Made by a program: the position numbers and the translations under genes | DNA from: Rhizobium leguminosarum bv. trifolii WSM2297 | GTDB lineage: Bacteria > Pseudomonadota > Alphaproteobacteria > Rhizobiales > Rhizobiaceae | Reading direction: 5' to 3' | Assembly: GCF_000271845.1 (NCBI RefSeq) | Contig: NZ_JH719395.1 | Location: 3,599,753-3,663,752, forward strand | Length of the DNA stretch: 64,000 nucleotides | Notes under the pieces: model-generated | The model's database searches: none | What the model saw: only the letters and a program-made list of their open reading frames with translations | What the model was told of the DNA's origin: nothing | Shown: one piece after another, positions 38,431 to 49,203 of the stretch | Layout: each line of letters begins with the position of its first letter | How positions within the stretch are numbered: position 1 is the first letter of the stretch

Positions 38431-39831
38431 TCAATATCTGTAGTGGTCGGCCTTGAACGGGCCCTTCGGCGAGACGCCGATATAGGCAGCCTGTTCCGCA
38501 GAAAGCTCGGTCAGCTTCACGCCGAGCTTGTCGAGATGCAGGCGCGCGACCTTCTCATCGAGATGCTTCGGCAGGATATAGACCTGGTTCGAATATTGCT
38601 CGGGCTTGGTGAAGAGCTCGATCTGCGCCAGCGTCTGGTTGGTGAAGGAGGCCGACATCACGAAGGACGGATGGCCGGTGGCGTTGCCGAGGTTGAGCAG
38701 ACGGCCTTCGGAAAGCAGGATGATGCGGTTGCCCTTGGGGAACTCGATCAGGTCGACCTGCGGCTTGACGTTGGTCCACTTGAGATTGCGCAGCGCAGCG
38801 ACTTCGATTTCATTGTCGAAGTGGCCGATATTGCCGACGATCGCCATGTCCTTCATCGCCCGCATATGGTCGATCCGGATGACGTCCTTGTTGCCGGTGG
38901 TGGTGATGAAGATATCGGCCGAGGAAACGACGTCCTCGAGAAGCACGACTTCATAACCGTCCATGGCGGCCTGCAGGGCGCAGATCGGATCGGCTTCGGT
39001 GACCTTGACGCGGGCGCCGGCGCCGGAGAGCGAAGCAGCAGAACCCTTGCCGACGTCGCCGTAGCCGCAGACGACGGCAACCTTGCCGGCCATCATCACG
39101 TCGGTGCCGCGGCGGATACCGTCGACCAGCGATTCCTTGCAGCCGTATTTGTTGTCGAACTTCGACTTGGTGACGGAATCGTTGACGTTGATCGCCGGGA
39201 AGGGCAGCAGGCCCTTCTGGCTGAGCTGGTAGAGGCGGTTGACGCCGGTCGTCGTTTCCTCGGTGACGCCCTTGATCGCGTCGCGCTGCTTGGTGAACCA
39301 GCCAGGCGATGCGGCAAGACGCTTCTTGATCTGTGCGAAGAGGATTTCCTCTTCCTCGGAATGCGGATGCGACAGCACGTCCTCGCCGGCTTCGGCGCGG
39401 GCGCCGAGCAGGATGTACATGGTGGCGTCGCCGCCGTCATCGAGGATCATGTTGGAAAGGCCGCCGTCGGCCCACTGGAAGATCTTGTCGGTATAGACCC
39501 AGTAATCTTCGAGCGATTCACCCTTGATGGCGAAAACAGGGACGCCGGCAGCGGCGATCGCGGCAGCGGCGTGATCCTGCGTCGAGAAGATGTTGCACGA
39601 GGCCCAGCGGACTTCGGCGCCGAGCGCCACCAGCGTCTCGATCAGCACGGCGGTCTGGATGGTCATGTGCAGCGAGCCGGTGATGCGCGCGCCCTTCAGC
39701 GGCTTTGCCTGGCCGAATTCGGTGCGGCAGGACATCAGCCCCGGCATTTCGGTTTCGGCGATCGTAATTTCCTTGCGGCCGAAATCCGCAAGCCCGATAT
39801 CGGCGACGACATAATCTTTTTCGGTGCTCAT
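38431..39831 (-). CDS. ahcY: Adenosylhomocysteinase (S-adenosylhomocysteine hydrolase)
   Basis: Splits S-adenosylhomocysteine into adenosine and homocysteine, relieving inhibition of methyltransferases. The ATG at 39831 has GGAG six bases upstream and gives 466 residues starting [20 protein letters not shown]. Seen are [17 protein letters not shown], the catalytic [15 protein letters not shown], the NAD motif [14 protein letters not shown], and the C-terminal [20 protein letters not shown] with final HYRY. A 20-bp palindrome 130 bp upstream is a likely operator. Confidence 0.97.
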   Translation of the reverse strand: MSTEKDYVVADIGLADFGRKEITIAETEMPGLMSCRTEFGQAKPLKGARITGSLHMTIQTAVLIETLVALGAEVRWASCNIFSTQDHAAAAIAAAGVPVFAIKGESLEDYWVYTDKIFQWADGGLSNMILDDGGDATMYILLGARAEAGEDVLSHPHSEEEEILFAQIKKRLAASPGWFTKQRDAIKGVTEETTTGVNRLYQLSQKGLLPFPAINVNDSVTKSKFDNKYGCKESLVDGIRRGTDVMMAGKVAVVCGYGDVGKGSAASLSGAGARVKVTEADPICALQAAMDGYEVVLLEDVVSSADIFITTTGNKDVIRIDHMRAMKDMAIVGNIGHFDNEIEVAALRNLKWTNVKPQVDLIEFPKGNRIILLSEGRLLNLGNATGHPSFVMSASFTNQTLAQIELFTKPEQYSNQVYILPKHLDEKVARLHLDKLGVKLTELSAEQAAYIGVSPKGPFKADHYRY

Positions 39832-39960
39832 AGAGGTCTCCAGGCTGAAAAACGTCTCAAAATTGGCGCAGGCGCGAAAATGACCGCGCGACGGATAGGC
39901 CGGATGCAAGCTCACGGCATGTCCGCCGTTTAGCAGGCTTCGGATGCGAAGGCAATAAGG

Positions 39961-39980
39961 ATATAAAGAAGTCTTTATAT
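39961..39980. promoter_or_regulatory. 20-bp palindrome upstream of ahcY, candidate SahR-type operator
   Basis: ATATAAAGA - AG - TCTTTATAT has perfect 9-bp arms. It lies in the 172-bp gap between ptsH and ahcY. ArsR-family SahR regulators sense S-adenosylhomocysteine and control ahcY and methionine-cycle genes in many proteobacteria, and their sites are AT-rich palindromes; the assignment to SahR is inference. Confidence 0.6.
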
Positions 39981-40003
39981 GTTTATATGAGCTTGGCCGA
40001 AGC

Positions 40004-40279
40004 CTACATCTCTTCGCCGAAGCGATTCTGGATCAGCTGGTCCAGGGCCTCCAGCGCTTCTTCGGCCTGGATGCCGCTTGCCGAGACGACGACGCTCGAG
40101 CCGGGGCTCGCGGCAAGCATCATCAAGCCCATGATCGAGGTGCCGCCGACCGTCATTCCGTCTTTGGAAACGGTGATGGCGGCATCGAAAGTCTCGACCA
40201 TCTGCACGAATTTGGCGGAGGCGCGCGCGTGGAGACCGCGCTTGTTGATGATGAGGAGTTCCCGGGAGAGCGATGTCAT
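40004..40279 (-). CDS. ptsH: HPr-family phosphocarrier protein (regulatory PTS)
   Basis: The 91 residues carry the phospho-accepting His17 in [15 protein letters not shown] and the regulatory Ser48 in [11 protein letters not shown], the site used by HPr kinase. With the upstream EIIA and HprK genes but no sugar permease, it looks like the regulatory PTS of alphaproteobacteria (PTS-Ntr or PtsM branch), controlling carbon and nitrogen responses rather than sugar import. It lies 9 bp after the EIIA gene. Confidence 0.93.
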   Translation of the reverse strand: MTSLSRELLIINKRGLHARASAKFVQMVETFDAAITVSKDGMTVGGTSIMGLMMLAASPGSSVVVSASGIQAEEALEALDQLIQNRFGEEM

Positions 40280-40288
40280 GAAGGGCCG

Positions 40289-40690
40289 TTATTTTCCGCT
40301 GAGCACGCGGCTCGCGACATTGATATATTTTCGCCCGGCTTCGGAAGCCTCCACCAGTGCCTTCTCCATATTGTTCTCGCCGCGCACGCCGGCGAGCTTG
40401 ATCAGCATCGGCAGGTTGACGCCGGCAATGACTTCGGTATGGCCGCTGCTCATGACTGAAATGGCGAGATTGGACGGCGTACCGCCGAACATGTCGGTCA
40501 GAATGACGACGCCATGGCCGTCATCGGCACCGGAAACAGCTTCCAGAATGTCCTGCCGTCTTTGATCCATGTCGTCTTCGGGGCCAATACAGACCGTCTC
40601 GATGAATTTCTGAGGACCGACGACGTGCTCGACAGCATGACGAAACTCTTCAGCCAGCTTGCCATGAGTGACAAGCACAAGTCCGATCAT
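40289..40690 (-). CDS. PTS EIIA component, mannose/fructose family
   Basis: The 133 residues from ATG 40690 (MIGLVLVTHGKLAEEFRHAV) match the EIIA-Man fold, with His9 in VTHGK as the phosphorylation site and the conserved VILTDMFGGTPSNLA. No EIIB, EIIC or EIID gene is nearby, so a regulatory rather than transport role is likely, as described for the rhizobial and Brucella EIIA-Man (PtsM). It sits between hprK and ptsH on the same strand, 150 bp after hprK. Confidence 0.9.
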   Translation of the reverse strand: MIGLVLVTHGKLAEEFRHAVEHVVGPQKFIETVCIGPEDDMDQRRQDILEAVSGADDGHGVVILTDMFGGTPSNLAISVMSSGHTEVIAGVNLPMLIKLAGVRGENNMEKALVEASEAGRKYINVASRVLSGK

Positions 40691-40840
40691 GATATTACTG
40701 CTCCCATATACGCGAACGGTGGCCCCAATATCGCAATGCAGCAATTACGTCCACCGGTGGGGGCACATCTTGGCTATGAAAAGCCGAAGTGCAAGATAAA
40801 AATGCGAATATATAAGGCAGATTGATCAATCCGGAAGGCG

Positions 40841-41290
40841 TCAATGCCCGATATCGGGTGCTTTCGCCATCAGCATTGCAAGGGGTGACGAGACGCCTGT
40901 GAGCAACCGCAATGCGGGAAGCGAAAAACCGGGCGCGAGGCTGACGATTTCACCCTCTGGCGGCAGGCGGTTTTCACCGGACGCGCTGCCCGGAAGCACG
41001 GCATAATGCATCGCCGCCTGGGGAACGTGCTCCTGTCGGACGATGCCGGTGCCGCGAAGCTCGATCAGCCCGGCGATCGACGGCGGGCAGCTGGCCACCA
41101 CGGTGCCGGTCTCTTCGGAGAGAAGAACCTGGTCGTCGGCGACCAGTGCCGTAAAGAGCCCGAGCCGGCGCGCTTCGGTCATGCAGGTAAAGGCCAGCAT
41201 TGATTTTCCCCAGCCGGAGGGGCCGCTGAACAGCAGGCCCGTGCTGCCGACGACGATCGCCGTCGCATGGATGTTTAAGGCCGCCGTCAT
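40841..41290 (-). CDS. hprK: Short HPr kinase/phosphorylase
   Basis: The 149 residues are only the catalytic C-terminal domain; Gram-positive HprK has about 310. The P-loop is SGPSGWGKS at 22-30, the catalytic Asp region is LVADDQVLL, and the HprK signature appears as GLIELRGTGIV. It phosphorylates the regulatory Ser of HPr. The start overlaps the chvG stop by 4 bp, so kinase and sensor are translationally coupled; such short HprK genes next to ChvG/ChvI are typical of alphaproteobacteria. Confidence 0.92.
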   Translation of the reverse strand: MTAALNIHATAIVVGSTGLLFSGPSGWGKSMLAFTCMTEARRLGLFTALVADDQVLLSEETGTVVASCPPSIAGLIELRGTGIVRQEHVPQAAMHYAVLPGSASGENRLPPEGEIVSLAPGFSLPALRLLTGVSSPLAMLMAKAPDIGH

Positions 41291-43077
41291 GCGGCGGCGT
41301 CAAGCGGCAGAGCCAGGATAAAGCGTGCACCGAGCACCTTTCCGCCTTCGGTGTCGGTGATGTTTTCTGCTCTCAGCGAGCCGCCATGGGCTTCGGCAAT
41401 CTGCCGGCTGATCGACAGGCCGAGCCCCGAATTCTGCCCGAAGCCTTCCGATTCCGGTCGGTCCGTATAGAAACGCTCGAAGATGCGGTCGATATTTTCC
41501 GCCTGGATGCCGGGGCCGTTGTCTTCGATCGTGGTGACGCAGCGCGAACGTGTCCGCACCAGCCGCACGGTAATCTTGCCGCCCTTCTCAGGCACGAAAG
41601 AGCGGGCGTTCTCGATCAGGTTGGCGATGATCTGGCCGATGCGCAGATCGTGGCCGTTGACGACGAAGCGCGTCTTGACGTTCGGCTTGCGATCGATCGC
41701 ATATTCGATTTCCACCTGCTTCTTGCTGCTTCTGACCTGGCGTGAAACCTCGATAAGGTCGCGCAACAGCACCTCCATGTCGACGGAACCGGCATCGACG
41801 CGCGCGAGTTCGGCATCGAGGCGGGAGGCGTCGGAGATATCGCTGATCAGCCGGTCGAGGCGGCGGACATCGTGCTGGATGACGTCCATCAGCCGCTTCT
41901 TGGAATCGTCGGACCGGGCAAGCGGCAGCGTTTCGACGGCGCTGCGCAGCGAAGTCAGCGGATTCTTGAGTTCGTGGCTGACATCGGCGGCGAAACTTTC
42001 GATCGCATCGATGCGGTCGTAGAGCGCCGTCGTCATCTCGCGCAATGCGATGGAAAGATTGCCGATTTCATCCTGGCGGGCGGAAAAGTCAGGAATCTGC
42101 TCACGCGTCTTGGCCCCGCGGCGCACACGGATGGCGGCGGCCGAAAGGCGGCGCAGCGGATTGGCGATCGTCGACGAGAGCACCAGCGACAGCAGCACGT
42201 TCACCAGCGTCGCGACGCCGAAGACGCGCATGATCGCAAGCCGCTCGGCATGAACGATATTGTCGATGTCGCCTGCCTGGGTCGACAACAGCAGCACCCC
42301 GAGCACGGCGCGGAAACGCTGGATCGGCACGGCGACCGAAACGATCAGCTCGCCTTTTTCGGTCGTGCGCACGACGGCGCCGCGCACGCCGGTGAGCGCG
42401 TTCATCACCTCAGGATAGATCGAACCGTCGCCGCCCGGCGCTTCCTTGTAGAGCGGCAGGTTGCCGGGCTGCAGCGCCTTGTTGAACAGGGTGGCAAACC
42501 ATTCGCTCCAGGTCTGCTTCTCCTCCTCGACCGGCGGCAGGTCGAAACGCAGCACTTGGCCGCGCGAATAAAGATGGCGGGAATCTAGCAGCAGATTGGC
42601 ATCGGCATCGAAGATGCGGGCGCGGGTGCGCGTCGGAGAGATCAGCCGGCGCAGCACCGGCGCGACTTTCTCGGGATCGATCGGGAATTCGAGGTCTTCG
42701 TCGTTCGGTACCGGGGTGATGCTCTGGCCGGCCTGCAGCTCGAGCAGCTTCTGGGGATCGATGGTGATCGAGTTCGTATCGACCGATGCGGAAGCCGAAA
42801 TGGCGCCGGCGATGATCTCGCCTTGCGTCAAAAGGCTCTCGGCGCGGGCGTCGATCAGTCCCTCGCGAAACTGGTTGAGGTAGAGGATGCCGCCGACCAG
42901 CACCAGCAGTGCGACGAGATTGAAGAAGACGATGCGCCGCGTCAGGCTCGAAAATACGGCATTGCCGAAGATGCGGCGGATCAGCGTGAAAGGATGCGAC
43001 CAACGGCGGTCTCGGACGCGACGGGTGTTTACGCCCTCCGCATCGTCCAGATCCCTATCCTGCACCAACTGTGCCAA
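41287..43077 (-). CDS. chvG: Sensor histidine kinase ChvG/ExoS
   Basis: Inner-membrane kinase that senses acid and envelope stress in rhizobia and Agrobacterium and is needed for host interaction. The 596 residues have a first transmembrane helix (IVFFNLVALLVLVGGILYL), a periplasmic domain of about 200 residues, a second helix (GVATLVNVLLSLVLS), HAMP, the H-box FAADVSHELKNPLTSL, and the ATPase blocks NLIENARSFV and GLGLSISRQIAEAHGGSL. It follows chvI by 79 bp on the same strand and overlaps hprK. Confidence 0.95.
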   Translation of the reverse strand: MAQLVQDRDLDDAEGVNTRRVRDRRWSHPFTLIRRIFGNAVFSSLTRRIVFFNLVALLVLVGGILYLNQFREGLIDARAESLLTQGEIIAGAISASASVDTNSITIDPQKLLELQAGQSITPVPNDEDLEFPIDPEKVAPVLRRLISPTRTRARIFDADANLLLDSRHLYSRGQVLRFDLPPVEEEKQTWSEWFATLFNKALQPGNLPLYKEAPGGDGSIYPEVMNALTGVRGAVVRTTEKGELIVSVAVPIQRFRAVLGVLLLSTQAGDIDNIVHAERLAIMRVFGVATLVNVLLSLVLSSTIANPLRRLSAAAIRVRRGAKTREQIPDFSARQDEIGNLSIALREMTTALYDRIDAIESFAADVSHELKNPLTSLRSAVETLPLARSDDSKKRLMDVIQHDVRRLDRLISDISDASRLDAELARVDAGSVDMEVLLRDLIEVSRQVRSSKKQVEIEYAIDRKPNVKTRFVVNGHDLRIGQIIANLIENARSFVPEKGGKITVRLVRTRSRCVTTIEDNGPGIQAENIDRIFERFYTDRPESEGFGQNSGLGLSISRQIAEAHGGSLRAENITDTEGGKVLGARFILALPLDAAA

Positions 43078-43156
43078 CGACTGGCCCTTTCGAAGGGCGG
43101 GGCCGGATAAACCGGCCCGCAGCCCTCAACAATGTCTCGCGCTGCGCCGTCTGGGC

Positions 43157-43891
43157 TCAGGCTGCTTCGCGGAAGCGGTATCCCACTCCGTAGAGCGTTT
43201 CAATCATATCAAAGTCGTTGTCGACCATCTTGAATTTCTTGCGCAGCCGCTTGATGTGGCTGTCGATGGTCCGGTCGTCGACATAGACCTGTTCGTCATA
43301 GGCTGCGTCCATCAGCGCGTCGCGGCTTTTGACGACGCCGGGGCGCTGCGCCAGCGAATGCAGGATGAGGAATTCGGTGACCGTCAGGGTAACGGCCTCA
43401 CCTTTCCAGGTGCAGGTATGACGTTCCTGATCCATAACCAGCTGTCCGCGCTCCAGCGAGCGGGCCTGCTGCACGGCGCCGTTTTTCGGCGCGCCGACGG
43501 GGCTCGTGCCGGCGGCTGCGGCTTCACGGCTAGAGGCGCGCCGCAGCACGGCGCGGACGCGCTCGACCAGCAGACGCTGCGAAAAAGGCTTGGTGATGAA
43601 ATCGTCGGCGCCCATCTTCAGGCCGAAGAGCTCATCGATCTCTTCATCCTTGGAGGTGAGGAAGATGACGGGAATATCCGACTTCTGCCGCAGGCGGCGC
43701 AGCAGTTCCATGCCATCCATGCGCGGCATCTTGATATCGAAGATCGCCAGCTGCGGCGGTCGCGCCAGAAGGCCGTCGAGCGCCGAAGCACCGTCCGTAT
43801 AAGTCTCGACCTTATATCCTTCGGCCTCCAGTGCGATCGACACCGAGGTGAGGATGTTGCGGTCGTCGTCAACGAGCGCGATTGTCGGCAT
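43157..43891 (-). CDS. chvI: Response regulator ChvI (OmpR family)
   Basis: Partner of ChvG; controls succinoglycan, motility and envelope genes in rhizobia. ATG 43891 ([20 protein letters not shown]) gives 244 residues, near the known ChvI length; an ATG at 43909 is also in frame. The receiver has acidic pocket DDD, phospho-acceptor D52 in [11 protein letters not shown] and the conserved Lys in ITKPFSQ. The C-terminal winged helix has [20 protein letters not shown] and [10 protein letters not shown]. It is the first gene of the chvI-chvG-hprK-EIIA-HPr string. Confidence 0.96.
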   Translation of the reverse strand: MPTIALVDDDRNILTSVSIALEAEGYKVETYTDGASALDGLLARPPQLAIFDIKMPRMDGMELLRRLRQKSDIPVIFLTSKDEEIDELFGLKMGADDFITKPFSQRLLVERVRAVLRRASSREAAAAGTSPVGAPKNGAVQQARSLERGQLVMDQERHTCTWKGEAVTLTVTEFLILHSLAQRPGVVKSRDALMDAAYDEQVYVDDRTIDSHIKRLRKKFKMVDNDFDMIETLYGVGYRFREAA

Positions 43892-44228
43892 GGTGTTGGT
43901 CTCCGTCATCAGTGCGCAATCTCCCGGATTTTGCTCTCCCCAGGCGGTCTCAGTGACCGGATGCGCTTATGGAGGATAAAGGTGGAACAAATTGTGGCAA
44001 AGATAAAGGGAAAGATTGTCGTCGAATTCGCCGGCAATCTTAAGTGGCGCGACAAAATGTTTCAACGCGCAATCTAAAACGATTTAAAACGGAGGCAATA
44101 AATTTAAATCGATTAAATAATTGATATTACTATATTTTTTCAAGTTTTGTGTCTTGTGTTTTAAAATTTCTACCCGTATTTTCGCGATTAGTTTTAACGG
44201 CAACGCGCCTGAGCAAAGGGAACTAGCC
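43892..44228. promoter_or_regulatory. Divergent regulatory region between chvI and pckA
   Basis: No gene is seen in these 337 bp. The pckA side (about 44075-44165) is strongly AT-rich and contains the palindrome AATCGATT at 44107-44114, embedded in TTTAAATCGATTAAAT, and an upstream related AAACGATTTAAAAC. LacI-family regulators (PckR in Sinorhizobium acts on pckA) bind sites with a central CG; the link is inferred. Promoters for both genes should lie here. Confidence 0.5.
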
Positions 44229-45839
<1,611 letters not shown>

Positions 45840-45848
45840 GAAGCGCAA

Positions 45849-45892
45849 GCAATTCCAGCAAAAGCGTGTAGCGGTTTTACGCCCGGAATTGC
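45849..45892. repeat. Small palindromic intergenic repeat after pckA
   Basis: GCAATTCC (45849-45856) and GGAATTGC (45885-45892) are perfect inverted ends around GTGTAGCGGTTTTACG, a block shared in part with the elements at 20839 and 23755. It looks like one of the small dispersed repeats of rhizobial genomes. Confidence 0.6.
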
Positions 45893-45918
45893 ACTAAACA
45901 GACTCTCTGACTCACGTG

Positions 45919-45949
45919 AAACCCGGCATCGCAGGACTGCCGGGTTTTT
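45919..45949 (+). terminator. Rho-independent terminator after pckA
   Basis: AAACCCGGCA and TGCCGGGTTT form a 10-bp stem with a 9-nt loop, followed by TTC. Its left arm overlaps a degenerate parS-like CACGTGAAAC sequence. Confidence 0.85.
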
Positions 45950-46001
45950 CCGTTGACGGCCGATATGTTCAACCGGCTGTCAATGTGAGATAGAACGGGG
46001 C

Positions 46002-46442
46002 ATGGCCAGCGACGCACTCTATATCGACGACAGGATCACCATCGCCGGATGGGAGCTGACGGAACAGTTTGTTCTGGCGGGCGGTCCCGGCGGGCAGAAC
46101 GTCAACAAGGTTTCGACCGCGGTCCAGCTGTTCTTCAACATCCCGAACTCGCCGTCGCTGAACGACCGCGTCAAGGCCAATGCGGTCAAGCTCGCCGGCC
46201 GGCGCCTGTCGAAGGAAGGGGTGCTGATGATCGAGGCGAGCCGCTTTCGCAGCCAGGACCGTAATCGCGAGGACGCGCGCGACCGGCTGAAGGAGTTGAT
46301 TCTGGAGGCCGCCAAGCCGCCGCCGCCGCCGCGCAAGAAGACCAGGCCGACCAAGGGGTCGGTCGAGCGCCGCCTGAAGGAAAAATCCGGCCGCTCGGAA
46401 GTCAAGAAAATGCGCGGCCGCCCTGGCGGAAGCAGTGAATGA
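46002..46442 (+). CDS. arfB: Alternative ribosome-rescue factor ArfB (YaeJ-type peptidyl-tRNA hydrolase)
   Basis: Frees ribosomes stalled on mRNA without a stop codon by hydrolysing peptidyl-tRNA. The 146 residues have the catalytic GGQ motif in VLAGGPGGQNVNKVST, and a basic, Pro-rich tail (KPPPPPRKKTRPTKGS, ending in Lys/Arg-rich segments) that in ArfB enters the empty mRNA channel. It lacks the codon-recognition domains of RF1/RF2. It is followed directly by alkB. Confidence 0.93.
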   Translation: MASDALYIDDRITIAGWELTEQFVLAGGPGGQNVNKVSTAVQLFFNIPNSPSLNDRVKANAVKLAGRRLSKEGVLMIEASRFRSQDRNREDARDRLKELILEAAKPPPPPRKKTRPTKGSVERRLKEKSGRSEVKKMRGRPGGSSE

Positions 46443-46443
46443 C

Positions 46444-47061
46444 ATGCCGGACCTCTTGAGCGGCATTCGCCATCTCCCCGGCTATCTCGACCGGGCGCGC
46501 CAGGAGGCGTTGGTCGAGGTCATCCGCACCATTGTCGCCAAGGCGCCGCTTTATGTGCCGGTCATGCCCGGCACCGGCAAGCCGATGTCGGTGCGCATGA
46601 CCAATTGCGGGCCGCTCGGCTGGGTGACCGACAAGGAGCGCGGCTATCGTTACCAGCCGACGCATCCGGCAACCGGCAGGCCTTGGCCCGATATGCCGCA
46701 GGAATTACTCGATATCTGGAATGATGTCGGCGGCTACGACAAGCCGCCGGAAGCTTGCCTGATCAATTTCTACTCCGACGACGCCCGTATGGGCCTGCAT
46801 CAGGACAAGGACGAGAGGGATTTCCAGGCGCCGGTCGTCTCGATTTCGCTCGGCAACAGTTGCCTCTTCCGCATCGGCGGCCTCAGCCGCAAGGATCGTA
46901 CGCTATCCTTTAAGCTGTCCAGCGGCGATGTGGTCGTTCTGGGCGGCGAGGGGAGGCTGTGTTTCCACGGCGTCGACCGCATTCATCCGGCGACGTCGAC
47001 GCTCTTGAAGAATGGCGGCCGCATCAATCTGACGCTGCGCCGCGTCAATCCTTCGAGCTGA
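46444..47061 (+). CDS. alkB: AlkB-type DNA/RNA alkylation-repair dioxygenase
   Basis: Fe(II)/2-oxoglutarate dioxygenase that removes methyl groups from 1-methyladenine and 3-methylcytosine. The iron ligands are visible as HQD in GLHQDKDERDF and a later His in RIHPATSTL; the 2-oxoglutarate-binding Arg residues are in GRINLTLRRV, and INFYSDDARMG precedes the active site. ATG 46444 gives 205 residues; a GTG at 46435 that overlaps arfB is an alternative. It is translationally close to arfB, with 1 bp between stop and start. Confidence 0.92.
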   Translation: MPDLLSGIRHLPGYLDRARQEALVEVIRTIVAKAPLYVPVMPGTGKPMSVRMTNCGPLGWVTDKERGYRYQPTHPATGRPWPDMPQELLDIWNDVGGYDKPPEACLINFYSDDARMGLHQDKDERDFQAPVVSISLGNSCLFRIGGLSRKDRTLSFKLSSGDVVVLGGEGRLCFHGVDRIHPATSTLLKNGGRINLTLRRVNPSS

Positions 47062-47082
47062 CAGTCAGCGCAGGATCGCCTG

Positions 47083-48078
47083 CTATAGTTTCCGCAGTGC
47101 GACCTGTTCGATCAGATGATCCTTGCCCTTTTTCAGGATGAGATCGGCACGCGGCCGCGTCGGCAGGATATTCTGGCGCAGGTTTTTCAGGTTGATATTC
47201 GTCCAGAGTTCCTCGGCGATCTCGAGCGCTTCCCCATCGCTGATCGAGGCGTAGCGATGGAAATAGGAATTAGGATCCCGGAAGGCGGTTTCGCGCAGCC
47301 GCATGAAGCGTGTGACGTACCAGTTGTGAATCTGGTCTTCGGCGGCATCGATATAGATCGAGAAGTCGAAGAAGTCGGACACCATCGGCACGATCTTGCC
47401 GCCGGCAGGCAGGTCGCGCGATTGCAGCACGTTGATGCCCTCGAAGATCAGGATGTCGGGCCGGTCGACGATCTTGTATTCATCCGGCAGCACGTCATAG
47501 ACGAGGTGCGAATAGCTGGGCGCCTTCACATCCGGCTGTCCGGCCTTGATCGCCGAGAGAAAACGCAGGATCGCGGCCGTATCGTAACTCTCCGGAAAAC
47601 CCTTGCGCTGCATCAGCTTTTGCCGCTGTAGCACGGCGTTCGGATGAAGGAAGCCGTCGGTGGTGACGAGGTCGACTTTCGGACTGGAAGGCCAGCGCCC
47701 TAGCAGTTCCTTGAGGATACGGGCGGTGGTCGATTTTCCCACAGCGACCGAGCCGGCGATGCCGATGACGAAGGGCGTCTTCGTCACATCGGAGAGGCTG
47801 AGGAAGCGGTTGCGCTGTTCAAACAGCATCTGCGAGGATTCGACATGCGCCGACAGCAGCCGCGACAGCGACAGATAGATGCGCCGGACCTCGTCGAGAT
47901 CGATCGGGTCGCCCATCGAACGCAGCCGCTTGACCTCGTCGCTGGTCAGCGTCAATGGCGTGTCGGCGCGGAACTTCGCCCACTGCTCGGAAGAAAAGAA
48001 GTGGTAGGGCGAATAGGATTCCGACTGGAAGTGATCCAACGTTTCCGGCACCCCGATAATCTCAGTCGCGATACTCAT
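47083..48078 (-). CDS. coaA: Pantothenate kinase, type I
   Basis: First and controlling step of coenzyme A synthesis, feedback-inhibited by CoA. The 331 residues have P-loop [17 protein letters not shown], the substrate region [13 protein letters not shown], and [23 protein letters not shown] at the N-terminus is typical of CoaA. Its start overlaps the hisE stop by 4 bp (ATGA), so it is the last gene of the leftward histidine cluster, a linkage seen in other Rhizobiales. Confidence 0.95.
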   Translation of the reverse strand: MSIATEIIGVPETLDHFQSESYSPYHFFSSEQWAKFRADTPLTLTSDEVKRLRSMGDPIDLDEVRRIYLSLSRLLSAHVESSQMLFEQRNRFLSLSDVTKTPFVIGIAGSVAVGKSTTARILKELLGRWPSSPKVDLVTTDGFLHPNAVLQRQKLMQRKGFPESYDTAAILRFLSAIKAGQPDVKAPSYSHLVYDVLPDEYKIVDRPDILIFEGINVLQSRDLPAGGKIVPMVSDFFDFSIYIDAAEDQIHNWYVTRFMRLRETAFRDPNSYFHRYASISDGEALEIAEELWTNINLKNLRQNILPTRPRADLILKKGKDHLIEQVALRKL

Positions 48079-48398
48079 GAACTCTGCCGGCCGGCCTTTT
48101 CCTTGAGGCCGGACTGCGCGGTTCTGCGCTCGAGCTCGGCCATGACATTCTCTAACGGTATTTCAGCAATCTTCAATACGACCAATAGGTGATAGAGCAC
48201 ATCGGCGGCTTCATAGGTCAGATTGTCGCGGTCGCCGGTCACCGCCGCCATCACCGCTTCGATCGCCTCTTCGCCGAGCTTCTTTGCCGCTTTCGGCTGG
48301 CCGGCGGCCACGAGCTTTGCCGTCCAGGATTGCTCCGGTGAGGCTTTCGACCGCTCGGCGACGATGCTTTCGAGATCGGAAAGGGAAAATCCGCTCAT
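48075..48398 (-). CDS. hisE: Phosphoribosyl-ATP pyrophosphatase HisE
   Basis: Second step of histidine synthesis, PR-ATP to PR-AMP. The 107 residues from ATG 48398 ([20 protein letters not shown]) are the all-helical MazG-like fold, with metal-binding [14 protein letters not shown] and [14 protein letters not shown]. The preceding in-frame codons lie in the gap after hisF and are not coding. HisI is a separate gene elsewhere, as in most alphaproteobacteria. Confidence 0.95.
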   Translation of the reverse strand: MSGFSLSDLESIVAERSKASPEQSWTAKLVAAGQPKAAKKLGEEAIEAVMAAVTGDRDNLTYEAADVLYHLLVVLKIAEIPLENVMAELERRTAQSGLKEKAGRQSS

Positions 48399-48414
48399 AG
48401 GTCCGCTTTCAAGT

Positions 48415-49203
48415 TCAGTCGAGACGCATGTCGATGCCGCACTTCGACATATAGTGTTTCGCCTCGCCGACGGAATAGGTGCCGAAGTGGAAGATCGATG
48501 CGGCGAGCACCGCATTGGCGTGGCCCTCCTTCACCCCGGCGACGAGATCGTCGAGATCGCCGACGCCGCCGGAGGCGATGACGGGCACGCGCACCGCATC
48601 GGCGATCGCCCGCGTCAGTTCCAGATCGTATCCGACCTTGGTGCCGTCGCGGTCCATCGAGGTCACCAGCAGCTCGCCGGCGCCGCGCGCCACCATCTTC
48701 TGGGCGAATTCGACGGCATCGATGCCGGTCGCGTTGCGGCCGCCATGCGTATAGATTTCCCAGGCGCTGAGATTGTCGCCGCCGACCGCCTGCGTACGCC
48801 GGCGCTTGGCGTCGATCGAGACGACGATGCACTGATCGCCGAACTTGTCGGCCGCTTCAGCGACGAAGTCGGGATTGCTGACGGCTGCCGAATTGATCGA
48901 GACCTTGTCGGCGCCGCACAGCAGGAGCTTGCGGATATCGGCGATGGTCCGCACCCCGCCGCCGACGGTCAGCGGCATGAAACATTGGTCGGCCGTGCGC
49001 GACACGACATCGAAGATCGTCTCGCGATTGTCCGAGGAAGCGGTGATGTCGAGGAAGCAGAGCTCGTCGGCACCGGCCGCATCATAGGCCTTGGCCGCTT
49101 CGACGGGATCGCCGGCATCGACGAGGTTGAGAAAGTTGACGCCCTTGACGACACGGCCGTCCTTGACGTCGAGGCAGGGAATGACACGGGCCTTGAGGGT
49201 CAT
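48415..49203 (-). CDS. hisF: Imidazole glycerol phosphate synthase subunit HisF
   Basis: Cyclase subunit that uses ammonia from HisH to close the imidazole ring, giving IGP and AICAR. The 262 residues begin [20 protein letters not shown] with catalytic Asp in CLDVKDG, and the second catalytic Asp is in [16 protein letters not shown]. Phosphate-binding glycines are in TVGGGVRTI and ASGGVGDL. It directly abuts hisA with no spacer and is 16 bp before hisE. Confidence 0.97.
   Translation of the reverse strand: MTLKARVIPCLDVKDGRVVKGVNFLNLVDAGDPVEAAKAYDAAGADELCFLDITASSDNRETIFDVVSRTADQCFMPLTVGGGVRTIADIRKLLLCGADKVSINSAAVSNPDFVAEAADKFGDQCIVVSIDAKRRRTQAVGGDNLSAWEIYTHGGRNATGIDAVEFAQKMVARGAGELLVTSMDRDGTKVGYDLELTRAIADAVRVPVIASGGVGDLDDLVAGVKEGHANAVLAASIFHFGTYSVGEAKHYMSKCGIDMRLD

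Noticed and set aside
38410..39933. 507-codon plus-strand open frame opposite ahcY
   Set aside because: Antisense to ahcY and would have to read through the ahcY terminator; composition unlike a real protein.
39832..39960. SAH or SAM riboswitch in the ahcY leader
   Set aside because: The leader lacks a recognisable conserved riboswitch core; the palindrome upstream better suits a protein operator.
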